Below, one piece after another: positions 30,153 through 39,383 of a stretch of DNA of 64,000 nt. The stretch lies in assembly GCF_037890695.1 (NCBI RefSeq), contig NZ_CP149571.1, positions 2,448,001 to 2,512,000 on the forward strand, read 5' to 3'. The translations under genes and the position numbers were made by a program. Below the pieces are notes generated by a model. That model did no database searches. It saw only the letters and a program-made list of their open reading frames with translations, and was not told where the DNA came from. Positions within the stretch are counted from its first letter, which is position 1, and the number at the start of each line of letters is the position of its first letter. The stretch is from Aeromonas jandaei. GTDB lineage: Bacteria > Pseudomonadota > Gammaproteobacteria > Enterobacterales > Aeromonadaceae.

Positions 30153-30254
30153 TAGAATACTCCCCCTGTGTGAGTCCCGGATGGACTCACGGTCCGGTCT
30201 CCCGGGCCCAGTTTGCCGTCTTGTGCTAAGGCGGGCGTAGCAATTAGGTTAATC
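30153..30254 (+). promoter_or_regulatory. Promoter and structured leader of the ytfL homologue
   Basis: A TAGAAT element (near 30153) is followed within about 15 bases by a perfect 8-bp hairpin GTGAGTCC-CGGAT-GGACTCAC (30170-30177/30183-30190), then a GC-rich segment that can form further pairs (GGTCCGG, CCCGGGCC). There is no T run. The leader is about 85 bases long. It does not match the yybP-ykoY, M-box or other riboswitch cores I know. Confidence 0.4.
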
Positions 30255-31577
30255 ATGAGTTTTGCCGATAGTTTGTTCTTTCTGATGCTGCTGGTTGGCG
30301 GCAGTGTGTTCTTCTCCCTCTCCGAGATCTCCCTCGCGGCCTCCCGCAAAATCAAATTGCAGGTGATGGCTGACGAAGGCAATCGTCAGGCCGAAAAGGT
30401 GCTGGCACTGCAAGCCCAGCCGGGCAATTTCTTTACCGTGGTGCAGATTGGCCTCAATACTGTTGCCATTCTGGGTGGTATCCTAGGTGAGTCTGCCCTC
30501 AACCCCGCCATCAAGGGGATCGTCTCCGAGTTCTATCAGGGCCCCTGGCTTGGCGAGATCAGCTCCGGTGCGTCCTTCGTGTTCGTCACCGGTATGTTTA
30601 TCCTCATCGCCGACCTGATGCCCAAGCGCCTGGCCATGATCATGCCCGAGCAGATCGCCGTGGTGGTGGTGCGTCCCATGCTCTTCTTTGTCACCGTGCT
30701 GATGCCGCTGGTGTGGATCTTCAACGGACTGGCCAATGCCCTGTTCCGTCTGATGCGGGTCTCCACCGTGCGCAACGACGAGATCACCTCCGACGATATC
30801 TATGCAGTGATGGATGCCGGTGCCGAAGCGGGTGTTATCCAGCGCGAGGAGCATCAGCTCATCGAGAACGTGTTCGAGCTGCAGTCCCTTGGCGTGACCT
30901 CCGCCATGACCGCGCGCGAGAGCCTCATCTACTTCACCCTGCAAGAGGATGAAGAGAGCATCAAGGCCAAGATCGCCGAGCACCCGCACAACAAGTTTCT
31001 GGTCTGTGACCACAACCTCGACAGCATCAAGGGCTTTGTCGATGCCAAAGAGCTGCTGATCCGCGTCATCGGTGGCCAGAGCATCGATCTCAATAGCGGC
31101 TCGCTGGTGCAGAACGTCATCATCATTCCCGATACCCTCAACCTCTACGAGGCGATGGAGTACTTCAAGAACCACAGAGGCGACTTTGCCGTGGTGATGA
31201 ACGAGTACGCGCTGGTGGTGGGTATCGTCACCATGAACGACCTGATGAGTACCGTCATGGGCGAGTGGGCTACCCACGTGGTGGAAGAGCAGATTGTGCA
31301 GCGGGACGAGAGCTCCTGGCTGGTGGACGGGGTTACCCCCATCTCCGACGTGATGCGAGCCTTCGATATCGAAGAGTTCCCTGACGATCAGAACTACGAG
31401 ACCATCGCCGGCTTTATCATGTACATGCTGCGCAAGATCCCCAAACGGACCGATTCGGTCAAATATGCGGGTTACAAGTTCGAAGTGGTGGATATCGACA
31501 GCTACAAGATCGATCAGCTGCTGGTCACCCGGATTGAACCCGCCGTCGTTACCGACAAGCTTGCTCAGGATGCGTAA
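30255..31577 (+). CDS. ytfL: CNNM/CorC-family inner-membrane protein, YtfL (PaeA) homologue
   Basis: 440 residues, colinear with E. coli YtfL. The order is a DUF21 (CNNM) membrane domain with an N-terminal helix and SEISLAASRKIKLQ, further helices to about residue 165, a CBS pair (about 200-335; VPDTL-like IIPDTLNLYEAMEYFK and MNEYALVVGIVTMND), and a CorC_HlyC domain (about 350-430). The E. coli/Salmonella homologue has been reported to protect against polyamine stress, probably by exporting cadaverine and putrescine; the family at large is linked to Mg2+ transport. The role here is inference by homology. Start at 30255. Confidence 0.9.
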   Translation: MSFADSLFFLMLLVGGSVFFSLSEISLAASRKIKLQVMADEGNRQAEKVLALQAQPGNFFTVVQIGLNTVAILGGILGESALNPAIKGIVSEFYQGPWLGEISSGASFVFVTGMFILIADLMPKRLAMIMPEQIAVVVVRPMLFFVTVLMPLVWIFNGLANALFRLMRVSTVRNDEITSDDIYAVMDAGAEAGVIQREEHQLIENVFELQSLGVTSAMTARESLIYFTLQEDEESIKAKIAEHPHNKFLVCDHNLDSIKGFVDAKELLIRVIGGQSIDLNSGSLVQNVIIIPDTLNLYEAMEYFKNHRGDFAVVMNEYALVVGIVTMNDLMSTVMGEWATHVVEEQIVQRDESSWLVDGVTPISDVMRAFDIEEFPDDQNYETIAGFIMYMLRKIPKRTDSVKYAGYKFEVVDIDSYKIDQLLVTRIEPAVVTDKLAQDA

Positions 31578-31595
31578 AAGGAGCTTTCAGGAGTC

Positions 31596-32138
31596 ATGAA
31601 AATGCAGTCTCATTCCCGTGCGATCGCCTGTGTGGCGCTCGCTCTGGCACTCGGCGCCTGCAGCCAGAGTGCACCGCGCAAGGCAACCGTAACTGCCAAA
31701 CCGGTGGCGCCAAAGCCCGCCGTGGTTGTGCCGCAGCCGGATCCCGATGCGGTGGTGCAGAGCGCTGTGGCTGAGCCCAGCCCGGTGTTTGACGAGGAGT
31801 ATCACGGGCCGGAGCAGGGATCGCTGGAGTCGGTGACCGCCCTGTTTGCCCGTGGCTACATCGAGTCGGCCATGCGTGAAACCATGCTGGCGGCGGTGAA
31901 GAATGACTATCCGCTGCTTGGTATGCGAGATGTGCGGCTGACCGATCCGGTCTACAAATTCCTCACCTCTGCCCATGCCACCACCACGGCGCACGACTAC
32001 CTCTATGCCGGTGTGCAGCGTCGTCTGGGCCGCCCGCTCAGCCCTGCCCAGTGGGAGCAGATCTGGCGCCGCTTGCCACAGGATGGTCGGGTATCCGACT
32101 GGGTGAAACAGATCAAGCGGGTACTGGCCGGACATTAA
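31596..32138 (+). CDS. Putative lipoprotein, unknown
   Basis: 180 residues with a lipoprotein signal peptide: charged start, hydrophobic stretch IACVALALA and lipobox LGAC (Cys at about residue 23). The residue after Cys is Ser, which favours outer-membrane sorting. Then a Pro/Val/Lys-rich linker (residues 28-60) and a conserved-looking helical C-terminal half. I recognise no family. It begins 18 bases after ytfL behind AGGAG, so it is probably cotranscribed. ATGs at 31596 and 31602 are both possible starts. Confidence 0.75.
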   Translation: MKMQSHSRAIACVALALALGACSQSAPRKATVTAKPVAPKPAVVVPQPDPDAVVQSAVAEPSPVFDEEYHGPEQGSLESVTALFARGYIESAMRETMLAAVKNDYPLLGMRDVRLTDPVYKFLTSAHATTTAHDYLYAGVQRRLGRPLSPAQWEQIWRRLPQDGRVSDWVKQIKRVLAGH

Positions 32139-32162
32139 GCGGCCAGCTCACCATATCGCCAC

Positions 32163-32188
32163 AAAAGGCCACCTTCGGGTGGCCTTTT
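32163..32188 (+). terminator. Terminator after the lipoprotein gene
   Basis: AAAAGGCCACC-TTCG-GGTGGCCTTTT, a perfect 11-bp stem capped by a C(TTCG)G tetraloop. Confidence 0.93.
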
Positions 32189-32411
32189 GCATTTCTGCGT
32201 GTGTCTCGCCGTGTGCATGCTGATTTCTGCTGCGACGGATTGCCGTCAGTGGCACTTTGTTTTATCTTGTTTTGGCCATCTAAACATCTATATGTTTTTA
32301 TGGCCATACCGTCGGGTACTTCACCCGGATGAAGCCGGACGATCTGCTGCGATTCTGCGTGAAACCGCAGATCAGCAAGACACATACGCAAATAACAAAG
32401 AGACACGACAG

Positions 32412-33314
32412 ATGGAAACCAGGGAATTGTGGGTGCTGGATGGGGGCATGGGGCGCGAGCTGGCACGGCGGGGGGCCCCGTTTCGTCAGCCGGAGTGGTC
32501 GGCGCTGGCCTTGATGGAGGCGCCAGAGACGGTGCGCGAGGTGCATCAGGCCTACGTGGCGAGCGGTGCCCGGGTCATCACCACCAACAGCTATGCGCTG
32601 GTGCCGTTTCATATCGGCGATGAGCGTTTCTTTGCCGATGGGGAGGGGCTGGCAGCGCTGGCTGGGCAACTGGCCCGCGAGGTGGCTGACGAGCAGAAGG
32701 GCAGCGTGCAGGTGGCGGGTTCTCTACCACCGCTCTTTGGCTCTTACCGTGCCGATCTGTTCAAGGCGGACAAGGTGAGCGAGCTGGCTATCCCGCTTAT
32801 CCGGGCGCTATCCCCTCATGTGGATATCTGGCTGGCCGAGACCATGAGCCTGATTGCCGAACCACTGGCCCTTAAAGCGCTGTTGCCGGAAGATGGCAAG
32901 CCGTTCTGGGTCTCCTTCACCCTGGAAGATGAGACGCCGGGCTACGAGCCGCGGCTGCGTTCCGGCGAGCGGGTGGCCGATGCGGTGACTGCGCTGGTGG
33001 CGACCGGAGTGGACGCCATCCTGTTCAACTGCTGTCAGCCCGAGGTGATTGAGGGAGCCTTCGAGGTTGCCCGCACCCGATTGCAGGCGCTGGGTCGCAT
33101 CGACATTCGCCTCGGTGCCTATGCCAACGCCTTCCCGCCGCAACCCAAGGAGGCCACCGCCAACGATGGGCTGGACGAGATCCGCACCGATCTGGGGCCG
33201 CTGGATTACCTTGGCTGGGCCGAACGCTGGCGTGCGGCCGGGGCGAATCTTATCGGTGGTTGCTGCGGTATCGGCCCCGAGCATATTCAGGCGCTGAGCA
33301 GCCGGTTGCGCTAA
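32412..33314 (+). CDS. mmuM: Homocysteine S-methyltransferase family protein (MmuM-like)
   Basis: 300 residues. This family methylates homocysteine to methionine using S-methylmethionine or S-adenosylmethionine as donor. The N-terminal LDGGMGRELARRG and the three zinc-binding Cys (NCC at about residue 205; GGCCG near the C-terminus) are present, so it should be active. The start METRELW at 32412 is chosen by alignment to the family; the upstream sequence in the same frame is not conserved. The next gene, 9 bases on, is an amino-acid permease, as mmuP is next to mmuM in E. coli, though this permease looks more like the ArcD group. Sulfur-donor specificity is inference. Confidence 0.85.
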   Translation: METRELWVLDGGMGRELARRGAPFRQPEWSALALMEAPETVREVHQAYVASGARVITTNSYALVPFHIGDERFFADGEGLAALAGQLAREVADEQKGSVQVAGSLPPLFGSYRADLFKADKVSELAIPLIRALSPHVDIWLAETMSLIAEPLALKALLPEDGKPFWVSFTLEDETPGYEPRLRSGERVADAVTALVATGVDAILFNCCQPEVIEGAFEVARTRLQALGRIDIRLGAYANAFPPQPKEATANDGLDEIRTDLGPLDYLGWAERWRAAGANLIGGCCGIGPEHIQALSSRLR

Positions 33315-33323
33315 GGAGTCCCC

Positions 33324-34739
33324 ATGAAAGAGAACAAGATTGGGCTCTGGTCTCTCACCGCGCTGGTGTTCAGCTCCATGGTGGGGGCGGGGATCTTCAG
33401 CCTGCCGCAGAATATGGCCGAGGTGGCAGGCGCCCGCGCCGTGCTGATCGGTTGGGGCGTGACCGGGGTGGGCATAGTGGCGCTCGCCATGAGCTTCCTT
33501 TACCTGTCGCGGTTAAGGCCGGATCTCGACGGTGGCATCTACAGCTACGCCCGCGCCGGTTTCGGCGATCTGGTGGGCTTCTTCTCCGCCTGGGGTTATT
33601 GGCTCTGCGCCACCATCGGTGTGGTGGGTTATCTGGTCATCGCCTTTGCGGCGCTGGGCAGTTTTATCGATACCCCCGAGCAGATCTGGTTTGGTGACGG
33701 CAATACCCTGGCGGCGTTTGTCGGCGAGTCCTGCATCCTCTGGTCTGTACACCTGCTGGTGGCCCGTGGCGTGCAGCAGGCGGCGCTGTTCAATCTGGTG
33801 GCGACTCTGGCCAAGAGCCTGCCGCTGCTGCTGTTTATCCTGTTCGCCTGCTACTGGTTCGACCCGGTCACCTTCGCGGCGGATCAGCAGGGCAGCACTC
33901 TGGCGGTGCCGGTCTCCGAGCAGGTGCGCAACACCATGTTGATTACCCTCTGGGTCTTTACCGGCATCGAGGGGGCGGCGGTGTTGTCGGCCCGCGCCAG
34001 AAACCGGCGGGATGTGGGCACGGCCACTGTGCTCGGCGTGGTACTGGCGCTGCTGCTCTATGTGCTCATCTCGGTGCTGGCGCTGGGAATATTGAGCCGG
34101 CCTGAGCTGGCGGCCCTGCCCAACCCCTCCATGGCTGGGTTGATGGCCCAGATGACCGGCTCCTGGGGCAAGTTGCTCATCAGCGTCGGTCTTATCGTCT
34201 CGGTGCTCGCCTCCTATGTGAGCTGGACGCTGTTCTCGGCCGAGGTGCCGTTCAGCGCGGCCCGCCACGGCGCGTTTCCTGCTATCTTCCGGCGCCAGAA
34301 CCGCAACGGGACGCCTATCGCATCGCTATGGCTCACCAGCCTGACGGTGCAGACATGTCTGCTGCTGGTGTGGCTGCTCGGCAAGGGCTACACCAGCCTG
34401 CTGCTTATCTCCACCTCGATGATTTTGGTGCCCTACCTGCTGATCGGCCTGTTTCTGCTCAAGCTTTCGTTCAGCAAGGAGGGGGAGAGCGGGCTGGGCC
34501 GAGGCCTGATGCAGGCGGTGGCTCTGGTGGCGAGCGGTTACGGTTTCTGGCTGCTTTATGCTGCCGGGGTGGAGTATCTGCTGTTGTCGCTGTTGCTCTA
34601 TGGGCCGGGCCTGCTGCTGTTTCTCTACAGCCGCCGCCAGCTGGGCACAGATCTTCGCTTGAGCGGTCGCGAGCGGCTGTTGGCCGGAGTGACCTTGCTG
34701 AGCCTGATCCCCGCCGTCTGGTCGTTCGCCCATCTCTGA
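33324..34739 (+). CDS. APC-family amino-acid permease/antiporter
   Basis: 471 residues, about 12 membrane helices. The N-terminus SLTALVFSSMVGAGIFSLPQN holds the APC substrate-binding GAGIF loop, and IEGAAVLSARARNRRDVG is the conserved cytoplasmic loop. The sequence is closest in type to basic amino-acid/polyamine antiporters (ArcD/APA group). Cotranscribed with the mmuM-like gene (9-base gap), so S-methylmethionine or methionine is an alternative substrate. Ends at a bidirectional terminator. Confidence 0.85.
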   Translation: MKENKIGLWSLTALVFSSMVGAGIFSLPQNMAEVAGARAVLIGWGVTGVGIVALAMSFLYLSRLRPDLDGGIYSYARAGFGDLVGFFSAWGYWLCATIGVVGYLVIAFAALGSFIDTPEQIWFGDGNTLAAFVGESCILWSVHLLVARGVQQAALFNLVATLAKSLPLLLFILFACYWFDPVTFAADQQGSTLAVPVSEQVRNTMLITLWVFTGIEGAAVLSARARNRRDVGTATVLGVVLALLLYVLISVLALGILSRPELAALPNPSMAGLMAQMTGSWGKLLISVGLIVSVLASYVSWTLFSAEVPFSAARHGAFPAIFRRQNRNGTPIASLWLTSLTVQTCLLLVWLLGKGYTSLLLISTSMILVPYLLIGLFLLKLSFSKEGESGLGRGLMQAVALVASGYGFWLLYAAGVEYLLLSLLLYGPGLLLFLYSRRQLGTDLRLSGRERLLAGVTLLSLIPAVWSFAHL

Positions 34740-34763
34740 CATCGAGGTGGTGACTGACCATAA

Positions 34764-34790
34764 AAGAGAGCGCCACCATGGCGCTCTCTT
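34764..34790. terminator. Bidirectional terminator after the permease
   Basis: AAGAGAGCGCC-ACCAT-GGCGCTCTCTT, 11-bp perfect stem between convergent genes. Confidence 0.85.
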
Positions 34791-34850
34791 GTTATCAGGG
34801 ATGGGTTATCAGGGACTTGCTATCCGGGAGTTGTGACCCGGGGAGAAGGC

Positions 34851-35690
34851 TCAGCGGCTGGCAGGCCCGGCCGGTTTGCCAAACAGCACGGCGAGTTTTT
34901 GTCGCCACGGCAGGCCACGGGCGTCGCGCAGCATGTCGCGCCACTCGTGGAAGGTGAGGGTGAGGGGGTTGAAGCTGTGGATCGGCTTGGTGATGCCAAA
35001 ACGACACGGCTCGGTCGGGTCTTCCTCGACAAAGGTGCCGAACAGCCGATCCCAGATAATCAGCACGCCGGCAAAGTTGCGATCTATGTATTTGGCGTTG
35101 CTGGCGTGGTGCACCCTGTGGTGGGAGGGGGTGTTGAAGATCCACTCCAGCCAGCCGAGCTTGCCCACTACCTGGGTGTGGACGAAAAACTGAAAACCCA
35201 GGCTGAGCAGCACGGTGGCCACTACCGCCTCGGGCGGGAAGCCGATGACAATCATCGGGATCCAGAACAGCCACATGCCGGAGATGGGATACATCAGGCT
35301 CTGGCGAAAGGCGGTAGAGAGATTGAGCCGCTCCGAGCTGTGATGTACCACGTGGGAAGCCCACAGCCAGCGCACATGGTGGCTGGTGAAGTGGAACAGC
35401 CAGTAACAGAGATCCTGCAGCAGGAAGAGCAGCAATACGCTCCAGAAGTTCAGCTCGATATCGAACAGTCGCCAGCCCCAGAGGGTGTCATAGAGATAAG
35501 CGATGGCGATGGCTGCCAATGCATCGCCCCCCTGATGCATCAGGGCCAGCGCGGCGTTGGCCAGCAGGTCTTTCCACTGGTAGGTGGCGGTTGGAAAAGC
35601 TGCGCCATGCTTGCGCAGATAGGCCATCTCCCAGCCGATAAAGGCCAGAAAAATCGGGGATAGGTAGAGCAGGATCAGTTGCACATCCAT
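34851..35690 (-). CDS. Sterol desaturase / fatty acid hydroxylase superfamily membrane protein
   Basis: 279 residues from MDVQLILLYLSPIF, with several membrane helices. The eight-histidine di-iron pattern is there: HFTSHH (about residues 117-122), HVVHH (about 131-135) and HHRVHH (about 210-215), plus a further His. Enzymes of this family insert oxygen into lipids or carotenoids using di-iron and O2. The substrate is unknown; bacteria rarely make sterols, so a hydroxylated fatty acid or lipid A/ornithine-lipid modification is more likely (inference). No operon partner: the flanking genes are on the other strand. Confidence 0.85.
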   Translation of the reverse strand: MDVQLILLYLSPIFLAFIGWEMAYLRKHGAAFPTATYQWKDLLANAALALMHQGGDALAAIAIAYLYDTLWGWRLFDIELNFWSVLLLFLLQDLCYWLFHFTSHHVRWLWASHVVHHSSERLNLSTAFRQSLMYPISGMWLFWIPMIVIGFPPEAVVATVLLSLGFQFFVHTQVVGKLGWLEWIFNTPSHHRVHHASNAKYIDRNFAGVLIIWDRLFGTFVEEDPTEPCRFGITKPIHSFNPLTLTFHEWRDMLRDARGLPWRQKLAVLFGKPAGPASR

Positions 35691-35871
35691 GAGCAGGTAT
35701 CCATTCAGAGCAATTGCTCTCCAGCATAAAGGATGAAAGCAATATTTCATTAACATTTTCGAGCCTCTTGCCCGATGGCTCTGGCGAGTTTGCAGTGAGG
35801 CCGCAATTCAATCCGATGGATGGTGACCGCTGACTATGCTTGATGCAGATTGAGCGTCAGAGGATTGGTTA

Positions 35872-36663
35872 ATGCGTATCTGTGTTTATCTGTTGCTGGG
35901 ATTCTGCCTGCTGGCACAGGCCAAAACCCGGGTGGAGATAGTGGCGGATGCCAGCTATCCCCCCTACTCCTGGCAGGAGGGCAAAGAGGTGCGGGGGATC
36001 TATGCCGATATCATCCGCGAGGTGACTTCCGTCATGCCCGACTATGAGGTGGTGCTCAAACCGATGCCATGGCGCCGCGGTCTGAGCATGGTGGAGCAGG
36101 GCAGCGCATTTGCCATTTTCCCTCCCTACTATCTGCCCGATACTCGCCCCTATATCTGGCCCTACTCCCAGCCGCTACTCGACGAAGAGTTGGTGGTTGT
36201 GTGCGGCGCCAGTGTGGCTGCCAATACCCCACAGGCAAGGTTTCCACTCGACTATCAAGGTTTGCGCTTTGGCATGAATGCCGGTTTTGCGGTCGGCGGC
36301 GATGCCTTCTGGCAGGCGGTGAAGGAGAAGAAAATCGATGTGGAGGAGGTGAAGAGCAACCGGGAGAACCTGCTCAAGATTGTGCGGGGGCGGGTGGATT
36401 GCACCATCAACGATCGCCTCTCTCTGCTCTATGAACTGCTCGCCATGATCAAGGGGGAGCAGCTGGCGGTGACCGATATCTCGCTACTCAAACAGGGGCC
36501 GGTGCTCAGTCGAGAGCAGGGTTTTCTCGGTTATAGTCGCAAGGGGGATTTTCCCTACAAGGAGAGCTTTATCGAGCAGTTTGACAAGGGGCTCTATCAG
36601 CTCAAAAAGCGCGACGGGATCAAGCCCATCGTCGAGCGCTATCTGGGAAAGTCCCCGCGCTGA
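35872..36663 (+). CDS. Periplasmic solute-binding protein, SBP_bac_3 type
   Basis: 263 residues with a signal peptide (MRICVYLLLGFCLLAQA). The fold family is that of polar amino-acid binding proteins (VEIVADASYPPYSWQEG, YADIIREV), but the usual ligand-binding Arg/Asp pattern is not clear and no transporter genes are adjacent. Such orphan proteins in Aeromonas, Vibrio and Shewanella are numerous and mostly uncharacterised. A related orphan is at 45311-46042 (minus). Confidence 0.8.
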   Translation: MRICVYLLLGFCLLAQAKTRVEIVADASYPPYSWQEGKEVRGIYADIIREVTSVMPDYEVVLKPMPWRRGLSMVEQGSAFAIFPPYYLPDTRPYIWPYSQPLLDEELVVVCGASVAANTPQARFPLDYQGLRFGMNAGFAVGGDAFWQAVKEKKIDVEEVKSNRENLLKIVRGRVDCTINDRLSLLYELLAMIKGEQLAVTDISLLKQGPVLSREQGFLGYSRKGDFPYKESFIEQFDKGLYQLKKRDGIKPIVERYLGKSPR

Positions 36664-36723
36664 GCCGGTAACCGCGGGAGCGGCTTCAGCAGTGAGTAGT
36701 GTTGTGTCATCCGATCCGCAAAG

Positions 36724-36760
36724 AAAAAGTGAGAGGAACCATGGTTCCTCTCACTTTTTT
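36724..36760. terminator. Bidirectional terminator
   Basis: Long perfect inverted repeat AAAAAGTGAGAGGAACC / GGTTCCTCTCACTTTTT around AT, between the binding-protein gene and the convergent ABC transporter operon. Confidence 0.93.
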
Positions 36761-36793
36761 GACTGACCATTTTAACTGGCTGTGGGTCTGCGT

Positions 36794-37537
36794 TTACAGC
36801 ACCTGGCTCAGGAACTGGCGCAGGCGCGGGGAGGGGGGATTGTCGAAAAACTCAGTCGGTTTCTCGTCTACCAGCAGCTCGCCGCTCTCCATAAAGAGCA
36901 CCCGATCCGCCACTTCCCGGGCAAAGCCCATCTCGTGGGTCACCACCACCATGGTCATCCCTTCGCGGGCGAGACCCTTCATGACGTCCAGCACTTCCCC
37001 CACCATCTCGGGATCGAGCGCGCTGGTGGGCTCGTCAAAGAGCATGATGCGCGGCTGCATGGCGAGCGCCCGGGCGATGGCCACCCGCTGCTGCTGACCA
37101 CCGGAGAGCTGGGAGGGGTAGCTGCCCGCCTTGGCCGAGAGCCCCACTTTCAGCAACAGGACCTTGGCTCGATCTTCGGCCTCCTTGCGCGACAGTCCCC
37201 GCACTTTTTGCGGGGCGAGGCAGATATTCTCCAGTACCGTCAGGTGGGGAAAGAGGTTGAAGGACTGGAACACCATGCCCACCTCTTCCCGCAGCTTGTT
37301 GACATCGCCCGGCTGGGTCAGGCAGATGCCGTCCACCACGATATCGCCATCGTTGATGGTCTCCAGCTGGTTGAGGGTGCGCAGAAAGGTGGACTTGCCG
37401 GAGCCGCTGGGGCCGACGATCACGACCACTTCCCCTTCGGCGACCTCGGTGCTGACGTTTTTCAGGGCATGAACTTCGCTGCCGTAGAACTTTTCTACAC
37501 CGGTCGCCTTGATGATGGGATCAGTTGCTTTTCGCAT
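36794..37537 (-). CDS. Polar amino-acid ABC transporter ATPase
   Basis: 247 residues. Walker [11 protein letters not shown] loop FQSFNLFPH, signature LSGGQQQR, Walker [14 protein letters not shown] and switch His VVTHEMGFA are all intact. GlnQ/HisP subfamily. It starts within the last codons of the permease gene (17-base overlap), so it is translationally coupled. Last gene of the binding protein-permease-ATPase operon. Substrate probably glutamine, arginine or a similar polar amino acid; not decidable from sequence by eye. Confidence 0.93.
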   Translation of the reverse strand: MRKATDPIIKATGVEKFYGSEVHALKNVSTEVAEGEVVVIVGPSGSGKSTFLRTLNQLETINDGDIVVDGICLTQPGDVNKLREEVGMVFQSFNLFPHLTVLENICLAPQKVRGLSRKEAEDRAKVLLLKVGLSAKAGSYPSQLSGGQQQRVAIARALAMQPRIMLFDEPTSALDPEMVGEVLDVMKGLAREGMTMVVVTHEMGFAREVADRVLFMESGELLVDEKPTEFFDNPPSPRLRQFLSQVL

Positions 37538-38513
37538 ATTTCACCTCGAGACGGCGCACCAGAAAGGAGAGAGTACCGGTCAGCACCAGATAGAGCAGCG
37601 CCACGGTGAACCACACCTCGAATGGGCTGAAAGTGGAGCTGACCACCTCGCGCCCCGCCTTGGTCAGGTCGGTGATGGAGATGACCGACACCAGCGAGGA
37701 GTCCTTGATCAGGTTGATGAACTGACCCGCCAGTGGCGGCAGCACCCGCTTGAACGCCTGCGGCAGGATGACGTAGCGCATGGTCTGGGCCGAGGTGAGG
37801 CCCAGACTGCGGCCTGCCTCCATCTGTCCCTTGTGGATGGAGCTGATGCCGGCGCGGACGATCTCCGCCACATAGGCGCCGGTAAAGACGGCCAGTGCCG
37901 CGACCCCGGCAGTGAAGCGATCGAGGTTCAGTACGGTGCCGATAAAGAAGTAGACGATAAAGATCTGCACCAGCAGCGGAGTGCCGCGAATGAGCTCCAC
38001 ATAGGTGACGGCCAGATTGCGCAGGGCCGGGTTGGGGGAGAGTCGGGCCAGTCCGGCCAGGGTGCCGAGCAAAATGGCGAAGATGCCCGCCACCAGCGAG
38101 AGCTTGATGGTCATCCAGACGCCCCAGGCGATGGGGCCGGCAGTCCAGCTCAGCTGGATATCGAGGGCATCGCCACGAAAGACGGTATCCCCTTCGCTGA
38201 CCTGCACACCGCTGGTCGCGATGGGCTGGCGCTGGTTGGGGTCGAGATCGTTTTGCAGGAACAGTTTGCCTTTCTCTGCGGCAGTGGTGCCGGCCACCAC
38301 GGTGCCGTCAAACTCGGCGTAATTCTTCTGTTCGGCCTGATAGGCGATGTACTGGGGAATACGTTCCCAGCGCCAGGTGTAGTCAACGGATTGCACCGCC
38401 TTGTAGATGCCGAACACGGCCACCAGCAGCATCAGCAAAAAGACGCCGTGCCAGAGCAGCGGGTTGGGCTGTTTTTCCATCTGTCTTGTCGGTTTGGGTG
38501 TGTGCACAGTCAC
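37521..38513 (-). CDS. Polar amino-acid ABC transporter permease
   Basis: 330 residues. Unlike the about 220-residue GlnP/HisM type, it has an N-terminal membrane helix (about 22-41) and about 90 periplasmic residues before the permease core (from about 125: [22 protein letters not shown]). The EAA loop is [23 protein letters not shown] single permease gene is present, so the channel is probably a homodimer. The gap to the binding-protein gene (38514-38576) holds a GC hairpin. Confidence 0.92.
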   Translation of the reverse strand: MTVHTPKPTRQMEKQPNPLLWHGVFLLMLLVAVFGIYKAVQSVDYTWRWERIPQYIAYQAEQKNYAEFDGTVVAGTTAAEKGKLFLQNDLDPNQRQPIATSGVQVSEGDTVFRGDALDIQLSWTAGPIAWGVWMTIKLSLVAGIFAILLGTLAGLARLSPNPALRNLAVTYVELIRGTPLLVQIFIVYFFIGTVLNLDRFTAGVAALAVFTGAYVAEIVRAGISSIHKGQMEAGRSLGLTSAQTMRYVILPQAFKRVLPPLAGQFINLIKDSSLVSVISITDLTKAGREVVSSTFSPFEVWFTVALLYLVLTGTLSFLVRRLEVKYAKSN

Positions 38514-38548
38514 AACCTCTTCTCGTTATTGTGTGGGGTGTTGCGAGA

Positions 38549-38572
38549 GGGGGCGGCAAGGCGCCCCCTTTT
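38549..38572 (-). other. Intercistronic hairpin after the binding-protein gene
   Basis: AGGGGGCG-GCAAGG-CGCCCCCT, 8-bp stem without a T run on the minus strand. Hairpins here commonly protect the binding-protein part of the message so that it is made in excess over the permease (known for mal and his operons; inference here). Confidence 0.55.
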
Positions 38573-38576
38573 GAGG

Positions 38577-39383
38577 TTATTTGAGCTGACTCAGCCAGGC
38601 GTTGGATTCGAACCACTTCTTGTAGAGGCGGTCGTAGCTGCCGTCGCCCTTGATCTGGCGCAGGTAGTTGTTGAACCAGTTGAGGGTGTCCTGATCCCCT
38701 TTGCGGATGGCCCAGGCCAGCGGCTCGAAGGTGAACGGCTTGTCGAGGTGTACCACGGCGCCCTTGTTCTGGGAGGCGAAGATGGCGTTGTAGGGCAGGT
38801 CGTAGACGAAGGCATCGACCTTGCCGTTGATCACTTCCAGCTTGGCGTCATCCTGGGTTTCAAACTGCAGCAGGGTGGCTTTCGGGATGAGGCGCTTGAC
38901 TGCCTGCTCGCCGGTGGTGCCGAGCTTGACCGCAATCTTATATTTCGGGTCGTTGAGGTCGGTGAAGGATTTGATCTCGGCTGCCTTGTCCTTGCGCACC
39001 ACTATGGTTTGGCCGACCACGATGTAGGGATCGGCAAAGTTGACCCGCAGGTTGCGCTGCGGAGTGACGGTCATGCCGCCCATGATGACGTCGAACTTGT
39101 TGGTCAGGAGCGCGGGAATGATGCCGTCCCACGCGGTGTTGACGAACTCGACCTTCACGCCCATCTCCTTGGCGACCATCTTGGCGAGATCGACGTCAAA
39201 GCCGATGTACTGGCCCTGTTTGTTGGTCATCTCGAAAGGTTGATAGCCGGCGTCGAAGCCAACCCGCAGCACACCGCGCTCCAGCACGGCATCCAGGGTT
39301 GAGGTGGGGGTAGTGGCGGTGGCGGGGGCGGCGGTCGCCAGCCCGCAGAAGAGCAGGGTAGAAAGAATCAGTTTTTTGATCAT
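38577..39383 (-). CDS. Polar amino-acid ABC transporter periplasmic binding protein
   Basis: 268 residues with signal peptide MIKKLILSTLLFCGLATAAPA. SBP_bac_3 motifs VLRVGFDAGYQPFEM, GFDVDLAKMVAKEMG and FDVIMGGMTVTPQR are those of glutamine/arginine/histidine binding proteins; the Arg in TPQR is the usual alpha-carboxylate ligand. First gene of the three-gene operon with the permease and ATPase. The long in-frame extension upstream of 39383 lacks a signal peptide and is not used. Confidence 0.93.
   Translation of the reverse strand: MIKKLILSTLLFCGLATAAPATATTPTSTLDAVLERGVLRVGFDAGYQPFEMTNKQGQYIGFDVDLAKMVAKEMGVKVEFVNTAWDGIIPALLTNKFDVIMGGMTVTPQRNLRVNFADPYIVVGQTIVVRKDKAAEIKSFTDLNDPKYKIAVKLGTTGEQAVKRLIPKATLLQFETQDDAKLEVINGKVDAFVYDLPYNAIFASQNKGAVVHLDKPFTFEPLAWAIRKGDQDTLNWFNNYLRQIKGDGSYDRLYKKWFESNAWLSQLK

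Noticed and set aside
37509..39302. 597-codon plus-strand frame opposite the amino-acid ABC permease and binding protein
   Set aside because: A shadow of a clear operon; Gly/Val/Leu-rich without family features.
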